NCBI GenBank assembly: GCA_037127315.1
Contig: JBBBDQ010000753.1
Coordinates: 1 to 64,000, forward strand
Length of the DNA: 64,000 nt
DNA from: Ascarosepion bandense
Lineage: Eukaryota > Mollusca > Cephalopoda > Sepiida > Sepiidae
Direction: 5' to 3'
Part shown: positions 40,263 to 50,494 of the stretch, piece by piece
Layout: the number at the start of each line of letters is the position of its first letter
Position numbering within the stretch: position 1 is the stretch's first letter
Made by a program: the position numbers and the translations under genes
Notes under the pieces: generated by a model
Told to the model about the DNA's origin: nothing
Seen by the model: the letters and a program-made list of their open reading frames with translations, nothing else
The model's database searches: none

Positions 40263-40499
40263 AAATCTAATATTATCGTTGAAAAGACTAGTATAAACAA
40301 AAGCTTCTGGAATTAACTGAATTGAGAAAACAATTGAGATCTTAAATATGTTTAAATGAGTTTCGCGTCCCTATGAAAGTATCCTTTAGTAGACTTTTCA
40401 AATGGTATTGTGAATTTTATTTGCTAATATTGTTTTAATGTTTAGATGAATCTACAAAAATATTTTCTCTTTTCTCTTAAACTCTTTTTATAATAATTT

Positions 40500-41010
40500 T
40501 GACTGTTAGTCAGTTAAATGACAAACGTGATACACACTTTGGGCGATCATGTCTCGAAAGAGACATGACTGACTGGGCAGAAGATTTTCTATCCTGCTGT
40601 TTAAAGTATAACTGAAAGGAGAAGACACGGATTGTATTAATAATTAGTAATTAGTAGTGGATCAGTTTATTACTTCATAACAATATAAAACCGATCCCCC
40701 ACTTTATGCCCAGTAGAAGTTTTACTTATGTTTCCAACTATTATTTTCATTCAGTCAGTTAAGTGCCATACGTAATACACGCTTTGGGCGATCATGTTTC
40801 GAAAGAGACATGACTAACTTGCCAAAAGATTATCCCGCAGTAGGTTGCCATTGCTTTCTGCGGTAGACTGGTCACCAACCAAGGCTATAGAACCCAATTT
40901 GTCCTATTATTTAACCCATAATTAGATGGAAGAGGCGAATTAATACCTTTCCTCAAAGGTATTTGTGTGTAAGTGAATGCAAGGAATTCAACTGGAACTC
41001 AAATTCGAAC
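40500..41010 (-). mobile_element. Two SINE-S1 copies joined by the linker repeat
   Basis: SINE-S1 3' part at 40507-40620 with the palindrome GTCTCGAAAGAGAC, linker 40640-40745 (AACAATATAAAACCGATCCC, TGCCCAGTAGAAGTTTTAC), then a second SINE-S1 at 40750-41000 which lacks its tRNA head, ending at AAGGAATTCAACTGGAACTC. Same arrangement as 10083-10690. Confidence 0.75.
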
Positions 41011-42239
41011 TCGAACTCAAACGATTAGTCGTATTCATTTGATCGAATGTTTGGCGGACTGATGACTGATTAGGCGATGACAGGTTCTACGCATGACCAA
41101 AAAGGACAATTTTCATAAATGTAAGAGAAGGGACAAAACTCTTAAATTACGTTACCGTTTTATAATAATGGCAATTTCAGTCTACCATACATGAAAATAA
41201 GGTAAAAATAAAATAAATTAAAAATTATTTTAAAAATAGGATATCATAACTACGTTTATTAAGCTTTGCAATTTTGGACTCGTAAATTTCGTTTCCACTT
41301 AATTACTATATCACATTTAATAAATACCCAAATACAGAACTTTACACGAATTTTAAACTATTACAAATTATTATAATTAAAATGTAAAACAAAATGAAAA
41401 AAATATTGTAAAAATTCATTATTCATCAGAAAAAATATTTCTTCAGAAAATAATGTCCTTAATATTACTTATTTACAAAAACAATTAAAGGCTTTTCAAA
41501 TTAAGTAATAGCATAGTTTTATTGGATTCACTATTTTTCAATTCAGAGCAGATTTTCAGTTAAATGGTACAAATTTGAAAAGAAAGTGGGTGATTTACAA
41601 TCTTAAAATGACTTCTACTTTTAACAAAAAATAATTTCAACAAATCAGTTTCTGTGCGAAATTTAATGAAATTAAGTAAGTGTGGGAAACGCATTAAAAA
41701 AACATTTAAAAAATAATTTCATTCATTTGTGAATAAATCCCGAACATTTCATTAAAATCAGGCAATTATTTGATTTTTACAAGAATTTTCAAATAAATGT
41801 GTTTCAACGGAAAAACGCGCAAAAAATTCAATGTTAAAAGTTAGAGAAGGCGATGACGTAAACAAAACAAGATTTTAACCAAAATTTCGAACGTGTTTGA
41901 AAGGATGAAAAAATTAAAAAATAATTAAAAAAAATTTTAATCGTTCCTCTTAGTAATAACATCAACATTTTGACGATAAAATTTTATTTTTGTCAAGTTT
42001 GTGGCCTTTTTCATTACGCTATGCTGTTTTTCCCGCGAATTAGTGAAGGTAACTGCGTAAGATCTAAGTCCAATTTTTTCTCTTATATTTCAATATTTTG
42101 AGTTATAATAAAAGGATCAGTGATAATTCGCTAATAACGGTTTATTATGTCTCGATTGACTCAAACGGAATTTTAACAAACACCTTATCGGACCTCTATC
42201 AGATTTCTATGATAACTCTGGATATTTGCCCAAATTTAT
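41010..42239. other. Gene-free AT-rich stretch
   Basis: About 1.2 kb with strong AT bias, no repeat shared with the rest of the window, no coding signal and no microsatellite that I can see. It is the longest apparently single-copy sequence here. Confidence 0.5.
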
Positions 42240-43135
42240 TTCACTGAGACGCGATGGGACACAAGGTCAGATTTAACTGGAAGAACCAGGGCGCATACAC
42301 TCGAGTCACGTCTCAAAATATACCCAGCCCCCTCAACCGTAGGATCGTGCGATTTGTAACGTGTATTTTTCTCAGCCATGTCTCTATCAGTAGACTGAGA
42401 CACGACTGAGTCTCTCTCTCTCTCTGTTCCAAGATAGAAAGCTTTAATGATCGAACAGAAATCTGAGTATTTACCAAAAGACGCACACTTAAACGGGATG
42501 TGACATAAGTCGTTCTTTTCATGGGGAACCCGAGCGAGTACACTCGGGACAGGGCTCAAAATATGACCAGGTACCGCGTAACCAGGATCGGGCTGGTCTA
42601 TTTTTCTTAGTCGATTTTCCAACCGGAGACATAGTCCAGACTGAGTTGCCCTCTGCCCGAAGAAAGAGAGTACGACAAGCTCGAGTTAGGACTAAATTTA
42701 CAACACAACGGATGTCACACCAGATCAGCTTTTTACGTAGGGAATTTCGAGTGAGTAGGCTCGGGAAAAAATTCCCTAACCCCGTATATGCGGGAGCTAT
42801 TCATGTCTGCTTTTCCCCAAACAAGACATTGCCTTTCGGCATATACTCGTCTGGCTTTCTCTCCATCCAAATGAAGAGAGTCCAACAAGGTTGAATTCGA
42901 TCGGAACTCTGGGTATTTACAAAAGGCGGGATGTGACACAACACCAGATTTTTGCGTCGGAAATGTCTAGCGTGTACGCTCGGGAAACATTCCCCTGAAA
43001 CCGTTTATGCGGGACCTATTCTTGTCTGCTATTTCCCCCGGATAAGATTCTACCCTCCGGCATATACTCGTCTGGGTTGCCCTCCACCTGAAGATAGAGG
43101 GTCCAACAAGGTTGAGTTGGGGTAAAACTCTGGCT
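42240..43135. repeat. Four-unit tandem repeat with conserved hairpins
   Basis: Units of about 218-242 bp: the anchor CTCGGG (or CTCGAG) recurs at about 42300, 42542, 42760 and 42979. Shared parts are CCCGAGCGAGTACACTCGGG-like inverted repeats, CCCGTATATGCGGGA, TTCATGTCTGCT, TTTCGGCATATACTCGTCTGG, CCCTC...GAGGG around TCCACCTGAAGATA, GTCCAACAAGGTTGA and GCGGGATGTGACAC. The first unit contains a (TC)n stretch at 42414-42424. It is more GC-rich than its surroundings and shows no coding frame conserved between units. Confidence 0.8.
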
Positions 43136-43509
43136 TTGAACTCTCTTCCACTTCTTTATTTAAGGCATCTTTTCTAGTCCATTTGTTTTCCCAAGAGTAT
43201 ATTTACTCAAGAACATTAATCATCTATCATCTTATATGTTAATGATTAATTATGATGTTATCAGTGGACAGATAAATCAAAAAAGAGTATTTATGTCTCG
43301 TTTAGTATGACTACTCACAAATCTTGCCAAACCCAACTATTTGAATATAAAATGCGGTGTGATAATTGGACAATCTTTTTGGATTTCGGGATAATTCTGC
43401 GGTTTCTGATGACAAATACGTTATATGCACGAATAATGGCTCTTAAGTAAAATATAAGAAAATAAAACATTAATAAACAATAACTTTATCAAGATTAGAA
43501 AACACTTGT

Positions 43510-43845
43510 TTTAATTATTTTATTCATTTTCTCCCAAAGCAAGATAATAAAGCTACTCAAACGTAAGGGGATAGTGAATGTAAACGATTTTCATGAACCA
43601 AAACAAAACAAAAAACAAACATTAATAAAACAAACGAAAATAATAAAAGAAAAAGAATTAGGATCCCAGAATATAACGATTGACATTGCATTTAAATGTT
43701 TGAAGATCATAGTTGCCTGTAAAATAAAAAGGCTAAAGAATTTTTCACAAGCCAGAGAAGAATCTATTAATATAGAACTTACGGTTACATGTAGCCATTT
43801 CAACTGTAAATTGCTGAGACCTTGCCGCCAATCTAGTACTGCGTT
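43510..43845 (-). mobile_element. Diverged LINE-A-like 3' fragment
   Basis: Reversed tail TTCATTTTCTCCCAAAGCAA then AGATAATAAAGC, followed by GATTGACATTGCATTTAAAT (43678-43697), GAAGATCATAGTTGCC and TAGAACTTACGGTTAC. It shares these with 9820-10082 and is too diverged to read as protein. Confidence 0.5.
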
Positions 43846-43889
43846 TGAATAAAAAAAAGCCTAGATACAAAAGAGTCAAGCTCATCAGA

Positions 43890-44875
43890 ACAATTTTTCT
43901 GCTTCATGTGCCGTGTTCCTTAGGACGTAGGCGATCATGGACTTCCACTTGCCTCTGTCTCTTGTCGCTCTTAATATATTTCCACTTGTCATCTCTTATA
44001 TATTTCCTCTTGGTATCCCTGTCCGTCATACAGTTGACCGGGCCTATCAAATATTTCTCGGGTTGATTTACCCTGTCTGTCTTGTCCTTTATCCGTCCTG
44101 TGGGTATAAGATTCCAGACACTCTTTCCACATTACGTATTCCAGGAACCTCAGCTGTCTCTTCCTGATATTAAGTACGAGTTCTCGTTTGCATCCTCTCT
44201 AACATCTCGTCCTTGCCCACATGCTCGGTTTAAGGTATCCTCAGTATACTTCTGTAGAAACACATTACTGCTGCCTTGAGTCTCTCTTTCATCCTTGAAA
44301 AGATTGTCCACCATTCGCTGCCATACAGAAGGACATATATCACATAGCAGTCCATCACGCTTTTCTTTGTTTACAATGAGAATTTTCTGTCTCTCAGTAT
44401 TCTGGTTATTTTTTGAAAATAAATCCTAGGATCTCCGTGTCGCACTTTACATCTGCTATGGTGCCCTATCTACAGCGGATGAAATCTTCCTCCTTCAATA
44501 AATATTAACTTCCGGGGAGGCAGTCTAGAGGACGTCGTGAGACAGTCGAAATGCAGTGTAACTGGTCAGTTCGGAGTACACTTTTATTTGCTGACTACTA
44601 ACCTCTTACTTTCTATATATGTTCTGTTGTTCTAATACATTGGTTTAACCTACCTTCTTGTTTTCCGTGTCTTTCTACCTGGCTTTAAGGGGCCACAACA
44701 CCATCCTCTGTCGGAACACTTCCCAGGTATTCAAATTTCTTTACTCGTTTTATTTTAGTTTCTCCGCTCTCTAGTTAACATTTTTGGGTCTTCTTTTTGT
44801 TGATGACTATACATTCAGTGTTTTTTAAAAGTTTATGCTCAGTCCTTTCTTCTTGCTTTCTTTTGCTACACAATT
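43890..44875 (-). pseudogene. RTE-like LINE interrupted by a solo LTR
   Basis: 3' end at about 43900 (TGTGCCGTGTTCCTTAGGAC), then reversed segments as in other copies: TTCCAGGAACCTCAGCTGTC, TGAAAAGATTGTCCACCATT (44297) and CAGTATTCTGGTTA, up to TTTATGCTCAGTCC near 44840, the region after motif C. A 242-bp segment at 44459-44700 breaks the otherwise continuous CACTTTxCATCCTCTGTC stretch. Confidence 0.7.
44459..44700 (-). mobile_element. Probable solo LTR
   Basis: Minus strand starts TGTTGTGGCCCCTTAAAGCC (44700-44681) and ends GGGCACCA at 44459. TATATAGAAAG lies about 90 bp in and AAATAAAAGTG further on, fitting a promoter and polyadenylation signal. The start matches the LTR at 10853-11252 (TGTTGTGG). 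It cleanly interrupts an RTE-like sequence, but I could not find an exact target duplication. Confidence 0.5.
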
Positions 44876-45039
44876 ATCATGTAAATATTTATAGAATAGT
44901 GGGTGGGTGGGGTTCTACCTTAGGGTGGTGGGAAAATGACTGAATCCCAGACGTCAGTTCAAGACCAGTAACACTAGAGATTATTCTTTGTGTTTTCTTT
45001 TTTTTATCTAGAATAGCTACATACATAGTAGAAGCACTA

Positions 45040-45310
45040 AACCAGATGTGGAAAGAGTTCAATTAATGGACGAATGGTAAACTTATAAATGGGTAAGATA
45101 GATTTTGTGGAAAACACATTGTTTAACACGACACAGTGAAACACATTTCCTAGCAGCAGACGTAGAAATTGATTAAATATACTATTTCCACTTCATGTCA
45201 GAGAAAAGGATTATCGCTAGAAGGCGCAATGACTCACTGGAGGTTAGCATCAGCCATGCTGATGGAAGCAAAGCAGTATTTACTCAGACGAATAAACGAG
45301 ATCAGGTTTG
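45040..45310 (-). mobile_element. Diverged LINE-A internal fragment
   Basis: ATGGACGAATGGTAAACTTA, TAAATGGGTAAGATAGATTT, CTAGCAGCAGACGTAGAAAT and TACTATTTCCACTTCATG follow the order of the reversed LINE-A at 25090-25220 (SILHIYKSTIRP and LKWNxYIExIAK regions). No frame is open. Confidence 0.5.
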
Positions 45311-45384
45311 TTCTGGAGACGTTAAAAATCATTTCACGTCTTAATTTTACAATATCGAACCAATCAGACTTACTATTATTGCTA

Positions 45385-46562
45385 TGCTTACTCAGTTAAG
45401 AGCCATACGAGATACATGTTTGTGCGATCATGTCTCTTTCAAGACATGACAAACTAGACAATAGTTTTTCCCGTAGTAGGTTGCCATTACTTTCTGTTGT
45501 AGACTGACTGCCAACCAAGGCTAAAGAACCTACTCTATCCTGCTATTTAACCCATAGCTGGAGGGAGAAGAATAGAATTACATTATTATGTAAATATGTA
45601 GTAATTATGAGGGTTCAGTTTATTACACCATAACAATATAAAACAGATCCGCCCATTTCGGTCCAACAGATGCTGTAATTGAAATTGGTTTACTAATATA
45701 TTAACTTGTACTAACTCTAGTAGGACAATAGAAAACCGATCCCCCACTTTATTCCCAGTAGAAGCTTAACTTATGTTTTCAACTATTATCTTCATTCATT
45801 CAGTTAAGTGCTATACGTGATACACGCTTTGGGCGATCATGTCTCGAAAGATACGTGACTGACAGGGCAGAAGATTTTCTATCCTGCTATTTAAGTATAG
45901 CTAAGGGAGAAGAGACGGATTGTATTAATAATTAATAGGGGATCAGTTTATTACTTCCTAACAATAGAAAACCGATCCCCCATTTTATGCCCAGTAGAAG
46001 CTTTACTTATGTTTCCAACTATTATCTTGATTCAGTCAGTTAAGTGCCATACGTGATACACGCTTGGGCGATCATGTCTCGAAAGAAGGTTTTCTATCCT
46101 GCTATAGCTGATGGGAGAAAAGACGGATTGTATTAATAATTAGTAATAAGTGGGAGATCAGTTTATTACTTCACAACAATAGAAAATCGATCCCCCACTT
46201 TATGCCCAGTAGAAGTTTTATTTATGTTTCCAACAATTATCTTCATTCAGTCAATTAAGCGCCATACGTGATACGTGCTAGGACGATGTTCTCTTTAAAG
46301 AGAGATATAAGTGATTGGACAAAATTTTCCCGCAGTAAGTCGTCATTATTTTCTGCGGCAGACTGGTTACCAACCAAGGCTATAGAACTAAGTCTCTCCT
46401 GCTATTTAACCCATAGCTGGAAAAAGAAGTAATGGATCAATATATATCCCCAAAGTATTTGCGCGTAAGTGAATGCAACGAATCCAACATGAATGCGAAC
46501 TTGGATCGCTGATTTCTGGTTTCGAGCCGATATCCACTGCCCCAAACACACATTAGAAAATT
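45385..46562 (-). mobile_element. SINE-S1 array with linker repeats
   Basis: At least four SINE-S1 3' parts (45385-45560, 45795-45905, 46030-46110, 46245-46562) alternate with the linker (AACAATAGAAAACCGATCCC, CCCAGTAGAAGC, TTCCAACTATTATCTT). The GATCCCCCACTTT motif recurs at 45738, 45974 and 46189 (spacings 236 and 215), with a diverged one at 45646. Only the last copy has a complete tRNA-like head (near 46500-46555, reversed). Most SINE pieces end at the CTATTTAAGTATAGCTG boundary. Confidence 0.75.
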
Positions 46563-47270
46563 CCAAGTTCCAGTTTTCATCCTGAAGGATTAACATTTAC
46601 GCTTCTTGTCCGGAACTCTCTCAGAAAATGTATAAAGAGATTGTATTAATCTTTCAAATCGTTAAGAAACGCTTACAGGAGGAATTGCAAAGACAAAGGC
46701 CGCCATCGAATCAACATATGAAGAGTCAAACCGACATTTCAATTTCCTAAAAAGGAACTGAAATCGTATCAAGTGAAATATTTTGCAGCCTTTCTGCGCT
46801 TAGTACGACTCGAATCAGCCGAAATAAAATCTTAACGGTTGTCAGTTTTATCGTCATTCTCTTCCCAGTTGACTATTTTCGAATTTCTCTCGAAAGATTT
46901 TCTATTTCAGTGATGATAAAGCTCTCCATCCGAGTTCTAATAATAACTTTCATAATTCTTCAAGACCTTATTCTGTGATTCTGTTAACTTACATATACGA
47001 TTGTTATATACTTAAAGGAGTTTTCATAAATAACGGAACATATTGTTCGTTATTTAATCCTTATAACTTAAATAGCACTGTAGACGGGTTTATCTGTCCT
47101 TGCTTGGCAGCAACTGTAATGGAATAATTGATCTAAATTCAAGTCAAGAAAGCATTAGGCAATCATGCTGTTAATTTTCTATATAAGTTATCGCTGTACA
47201 GAATAAAGAAAATGAATCTATGGAGAGTCATGATCACTTTCGTTATGAGAATTTAGATCTGATTATAAAG
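46563..47270. other. Gene-free stretch
   Basis: About 700 bp without coding signal or a repeat shared with the rest of the window. Confidence 0.45.
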
Positions 47271-47275
47271 AAACG

Positions 47276-47362
47276 TTGTGGTGAAGTGGATATCGTCTCG
47301 GAACGACAAATCGGTGTGCCGAGTTCAAATTCCAATTGAAACCCTTGCATTCACTTACGCAC
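47276..47362 (+). mobile_element. SINE-S1 head
   Basis: TTGTGGTGAAGTGGATATCG, TCTCGGAACGACAAATCGG and B-box-like GAGTTCAAATTCC, ending at CATTCACTTACGCAC where (AC)n (47361-47380) and (TA)n (47387-47430) take over. Confidence 0.7.
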
Positions 47363-47380
47363 ACACACACACACACACAC

Positions 47381-47386
<6 letters not shown>

Positions 47387-47430
<44 letters not shown>
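47387..47430. repeat. (TA)n microsatellite
   Basis: TA tract that served as the target of the Tigger-like element starting at 47431. Confidence 0.9.
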
Positions 47431-47434
<4 letters not shown>

Positions 47435-47902
47435 GAACTTGTCGTATGCGACCACCTCTAATGCCATCAAAAACTGGTCGCATAAAGCAGGTGATCACTC
47501 ACTAAAGGCTCTCAGTCATGACCTATTTACGCTAGAAACGTATATTCCACTCATCAGAATGTAGATATTAGAATTTTTGCATGTAATCTGGTAATAAACA
47601 AATGAGAACATAAGAAAATGACCTTACTTTAAAGAAATTTATTCAGCTTAATTCATTTTAAAATTTAAAAAAACGTATTTACAACGGTCAACAAGAGACC
47701 AAAATATTTGTTCTCAAAAAATATTTATGAAGTGAACTTAAAAAAAAGCATACGCTTTCAGTTTTTTCTTCGAAGTGAGTGATAGCAAAAGAGAATCTGC
47801 AATAATAGATGAAAAAAAATATAAAAAACTGACCAACGATTGTGGGTGGGTGTAGAGAAACAGAGAGATAGAGACAGATATACGCAGATATAGAGTAGAT
47901 AG

Positions 47903-47989
<87 letters not shown>

Positions 47990-48478
47990 GAAACGAAAGA
48001 GATAGACATTTGAGAAAGGGACATAATTGTGAATTTCCCAATCCATGAATTTATCCAAGTCAGTACAGAGACTGCGATAAATCCCTTGAACATGTCAAAT
48101 GCAATACATGTTGTACAAAACAGTCGATGTTTGACCGTGAGGTGAACACAGGCAATGTACATTTCAACAGGTTAATACAACACTACAATAACAAAACAAT
48201 GAAGAAGTGTTCCTGGCTTTGATCAAATAAAAATGAAATAGATTACTTATTTAGTTTCTCCTGATTTAGAAGTTCGCAGTGTACGACAAAAATGGATTTT
48301 TTTTAGTCGGTCGCTTAATCTGTGACCTTTACACTTTGATGTTAGTCGCTGGTCAAATTTAGGAGGTGGTCGCTCATTAAGGGTCAATTAACATTAGCCA
48401 ATCGTCCGTGCATAGAAAAACAGTCGTTAACAACAGGTGACCACTCAAAGAGATGGTCGTATACGGCAGGTGCCACTG
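47431..48478. mobile_element. Tigger/pogo-like DNA transposon, non-coding copy
   Basis: Left end AGTGGAACTTGTCGTATGCG then ACCACCTC; right end, on the other strand, CAGTGGCACCTGCCGTATAC then GACCATCTC. TA lies on both outer sides. The CAGTGG...start fits pogo/Tigger repeats. Internal sequence has no transposase. A (CA)n tract fills 47906-47987. Confidence 0.65.
47906..47987. repeat. (CA)n microsatellite
   Basis: About 41 CA units inside the Tigger-like element. Apparent cysteine-valine frames here are artefacts. Confidence 0.9.
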
Positions 48479-48487
48479 TATATTATA

Positions 48488-49003
48488 TCTAAACTTATTT
48501 ATAAATGGAACTTTGTGTGTGTGTCTGTGTGTTACTGTGTGCGTTAGTGTCCGTTACCTATAGACTCCGAAACGGCTGAATCGATTTTCTTGAAAATTTA
48601 GACAGTTGTACTATAAGCGTCTGCGAGTGTTCTTAGCTAGGTTTTGTGTCGAGGTACTCACGATAAATATCGAAAATCGATAATCGAAAAAATCGGGTTA
48701 TAGAAGGAGTGGTCCGATTTGATACACTGATATACAAAGACATAAGAAACGATATTCAGAAGTTTCAAGGTTGCAGTTCTTACAATAGTGCAGAAAATCC
48801 ATAATATATATATATATAAAAGGCAAGATGTTTGTGTGTTTGTCTGTTTATCTGTCTGTATGTCCTTTATACAAATCCACAATTTTTATCCGATTCTCAC
48901 CAAACTTCACACAAATATTTTTTAGGCTGCGTCTGAACTCCAGGACCATGGCTTAGTTTTAAAGCTTTAATTACACCTGAGCAACGCCGGGGCTATACTG
49001 CTA

Positions 49004-49004
<1 letters not shown>
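48488..49004 (+). mobile_element. Helitron-like element H8, clean copy
   Basis: TCTAAACTTATTTATAAATG at 48488 to TATACTG then CTAG at 49001-49004, flanked by A on the left and T on the right, the Helitron target. The hairpin GAGCAACGCCGGGG (decayed by one base) precedes the end. 517 bp; internal blocks as in H9. Just upstream of the end it has a variant block (CCAAACTTCACACAAATATT) shared with H5. Confidence 0.75.

Positions 49005-49011
<7 letters not shown>

Positions 49012-49051
<40 letters not shown>
49012..49051. repeat. (TA)n microsatellite
   Basis: TA tract between H8 and the hammerhead-like motif at 49.2 kb. Confidence 0.9.
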
Positions 49052-49055
<4 letters not shown>

Positions 49056-49159
49056 AGTAGCACAAACTGATGTGTTGGCAGTTCACTGTTTGTAGCGATT
49101 TATTTATTATGTATAGTACTCGATACTTATACAGTAATATTTTTATTATAAGTTTATAA

Positions 49160-49240
49160 TAAAAACATGGTTTACTGCAATATAAGAGTTGTTGTGTTTC
49201 GGTACTATCTTATTAGCACCTCGTCAGGTACTGAAATATT
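49160..49240 (-). ncRNA. Hammerhead-like core, uncertain
   Basis: Minus strand: CTGACGA at 49227-49221, stem II GGTGCT with AGTACC (one G-U) around AATAAGAT, then GAAAC at 49200-49196. Stem I arms do not pair well and stem III is only partly formed. Position 7 being C is allowed. Confidence 0.35.
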
Positions 49241-49607
49241 TTTCAGTTAGGAATCATAATATATAGAAATTTAAAACAACACCATAATTTATCAAATTCA
49301 CACAATTAAGGTTGTGAAATTTTCGGAGGGTTTGTCTCAATGAACCAATACAAAGCCAGGTCATGATGGATGAGAGAAATTTGATTGAAAGAGTAAAACG
49401 AGGAAGAGTCTTGAAATGACTTAAAACCCAGGCGTTTTCTATGCCAGTCATGAAATAAATTGAATGTCTACATATGTAGCATTTAGCAAGCCTGAAAAAT
49501 TATCACGTGTCCTCGTGAAACGGTTAGAGTATTTTCTTTAAGTTATTTTTTACGGCTTTTTTGTTGCTGTAAACTATGTTTTATTATAAACTTATATTAA
49601 AAATATT

Positions 49608-49612
<5 letters not shown>

Positions 49613-49650
<38 letters not shown>
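49613..49650. repeat. (TA)n microsatellite
   Basis: TA tract on the left of the inverted hammerhead pair. Confidence 0.9.
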
Positions 49651-49700
49651 TCACACATATATATGTTTACTAATTATTAATTATTAAGTTAGAACATGTT

Positions 49701-49766
49701 CAAACTACTACAAAATTGTATATTTTGTTACGACATTGAAAGAATAATGACTCATCAGGTAGTTAA
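49701..49766 (-). ncRNA. Hammerhead-like ribozyme D1, one core base changed
   Basis: Minus strand: AACTAC (49764-49759), CTGATGA (49758-49752), a stem II partly paired (GTCATT...AATGTC), then GTAAC (49731-49727) where GAAAC is expected. Stem III CAAAAT/ATTTTG leads to GTA (49711-49709), the cleavage triplet, and GTAGTT (49708-49703) pairs with AACTAC at six of six positions. Apart from the A13 change and a mismatched stem II the fold is complete. Confidence 0.55.
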
Positions 49767-49774
49767 TAATGATT

Positions 49775-49840
49775 GTAGCTACCTGATGAGACATTGTTCT
49801 TTCAATGTCGAAACAATATGCAGACTTTTGAAGTAGTTTG
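49775..49840 (+). ncRNA. Hammerhead-like ribozyme D2, perfect stem II
   Basis: CTGATGA 49783-49789, stem II GACATTG (49790-49796) with CAATGTC (49803-49809), seven of seven pairs, then GAAAC at 49810-49814. Stem I arms AGCTAC (49777-49782) and GTAGTT (49833-49838) pair at five or six positions. The cleavage triplet has decayed to GAA (49830-49832), where D1 keeps GTA. Confidence 0.6.
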
Positions 49841-49962
49841 AAGTTTGCACATGGTCTAACGTCATAATTATTAATAAACGTTCATTGCTCTATTCTTATA
49901 TTGAGCACGGTTTGAAATTAATGTTTTGAACGTTACAATTATTTTCTTCGTTCTTTTTCATT

Positions 49963-49963
<1 letters not shown>

Positions 49964-49998
<35 letters not shown>
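49964..49998. repeat. (TA)n microsatellite
   Basis: TA tract between the D pair and the E pair of hammerhead-like motifs. Confidence 0.9.
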
Positions 49999-49999
<1 letters not shown>

Positions 50000-50084
50000 C
50001 CAGGTAAATAGAACCAACAGTTTTACAATTCCGAGTTCTATTGTAGAGCATAATATAATTTTATAATTTTAATTTGTTTTTAAT

Positions 50085-50150
50085 TAAAATTACATTGCGA
50101 CACGGATATTTCTATGTTTCGAGATATCTACCAAGGCATTTTTATTATGT
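50085..50150 (-). ncRNA. Hammerhead-like motif E1, decayed core
   Basis: Minus strand: CTCGAAAC around 50123-50116, stem III side CATAGAAATATCCGTG, cleavage triplet GTC at 50101-50099 and stem I arm GCAATGT (50098-50092). The CTGATGA half has decayed to CTTGGTAGA. The GCAATGT arm is the exact complement of ACATTGC, consistent with the upstream arm seen in E2 (GCATTGC). Confidence 0.45.
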
Positions 50151-50204
50151 CAGACTGAATATAATAGTTAGAAACCTGAATATGATTTTACTTTTTCACA
50201 ACTA

Positions 50205-50270
50205 TGATCTAGCATTGCCTGATGATGAGGTAGAACTCTCGAAACATAAAAAGTTTAGTCACAATGTATT
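50205..50270 (+). ncRNA. Hammerhead-like motif E2
   Basis: GCATTG (50212-50217) C, CTGATGA 50219-50225, one extra T, a GAG/CTC stem II, GAAAC 50241-50245, stem III with TAAA/TTTA, cleavage triplet GTC 50258-50260, then A and CAATGT (50262-50267) pairing with GCATTG at six of six positions (one G-U). The extra base before stem II also occurs in the motif at 764. Confidence 0.55.
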
Positions 50271-50287
50271 CTTTAATTGAAAACAAA

Positions 50288-50293
<6 letters not shown>

Positions 50294-50343
<50 letters not shown>
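50294..50343. repeat. (TA)n microsatellite
   Basis: TA tract right of the E pair. Confidence 0.9.
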
Positions 50344-50349
<6 letters not shown>

Positions 50350-50387
50350 ATGTTATTTTAGTGGGTACATGAGTTTGAGTTACTATC

Positions 50388-50484
50388 CCTGTTCATATTT
50401 TCTTAAACACTGGAATTAGTGCCAACCGGCCTACTTATTGTATTTTCTTAAACACTGGAATTAATGCCAACCGGCCTAGTTATT
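50388..50484 (+). repeat. Short tandem duplication
   Basis: TTTTCTTAAACACTGGAATT then AGTGCCAACCGGCCTA occurs at 50398-50433 and 50444-50479 with a single-base difference, a period of 46 bp. Confidence 0.8.
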
Positions 50485-50494
50485 GAGATATTTA

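Larger units (their letters stand above)
49660..49895. repeat. Inverted pair of a 110-bp hammerhead-bearing unit
   Basis: The unit TAGCTACCTGATGAGACATT, CTTTCAATGTCGAAACAA, TTTTGAAGTAGTTTGAA, CATGTTCTAACT is present on the plus strand from 49775 and on the minus strand from 49766 down to about 49665, head to head with a 9-bp centre. (TA)n tracts lie further out on both sides. Confidence 0.75.

Noticed and set aside
42236..42939. Frames of 128, 82 and 68 codons in the 42-kb tandem repeat
   Set aside because: The frames are not conserved between repeat units and overlap on both strands, so they are unlikely to be coding.
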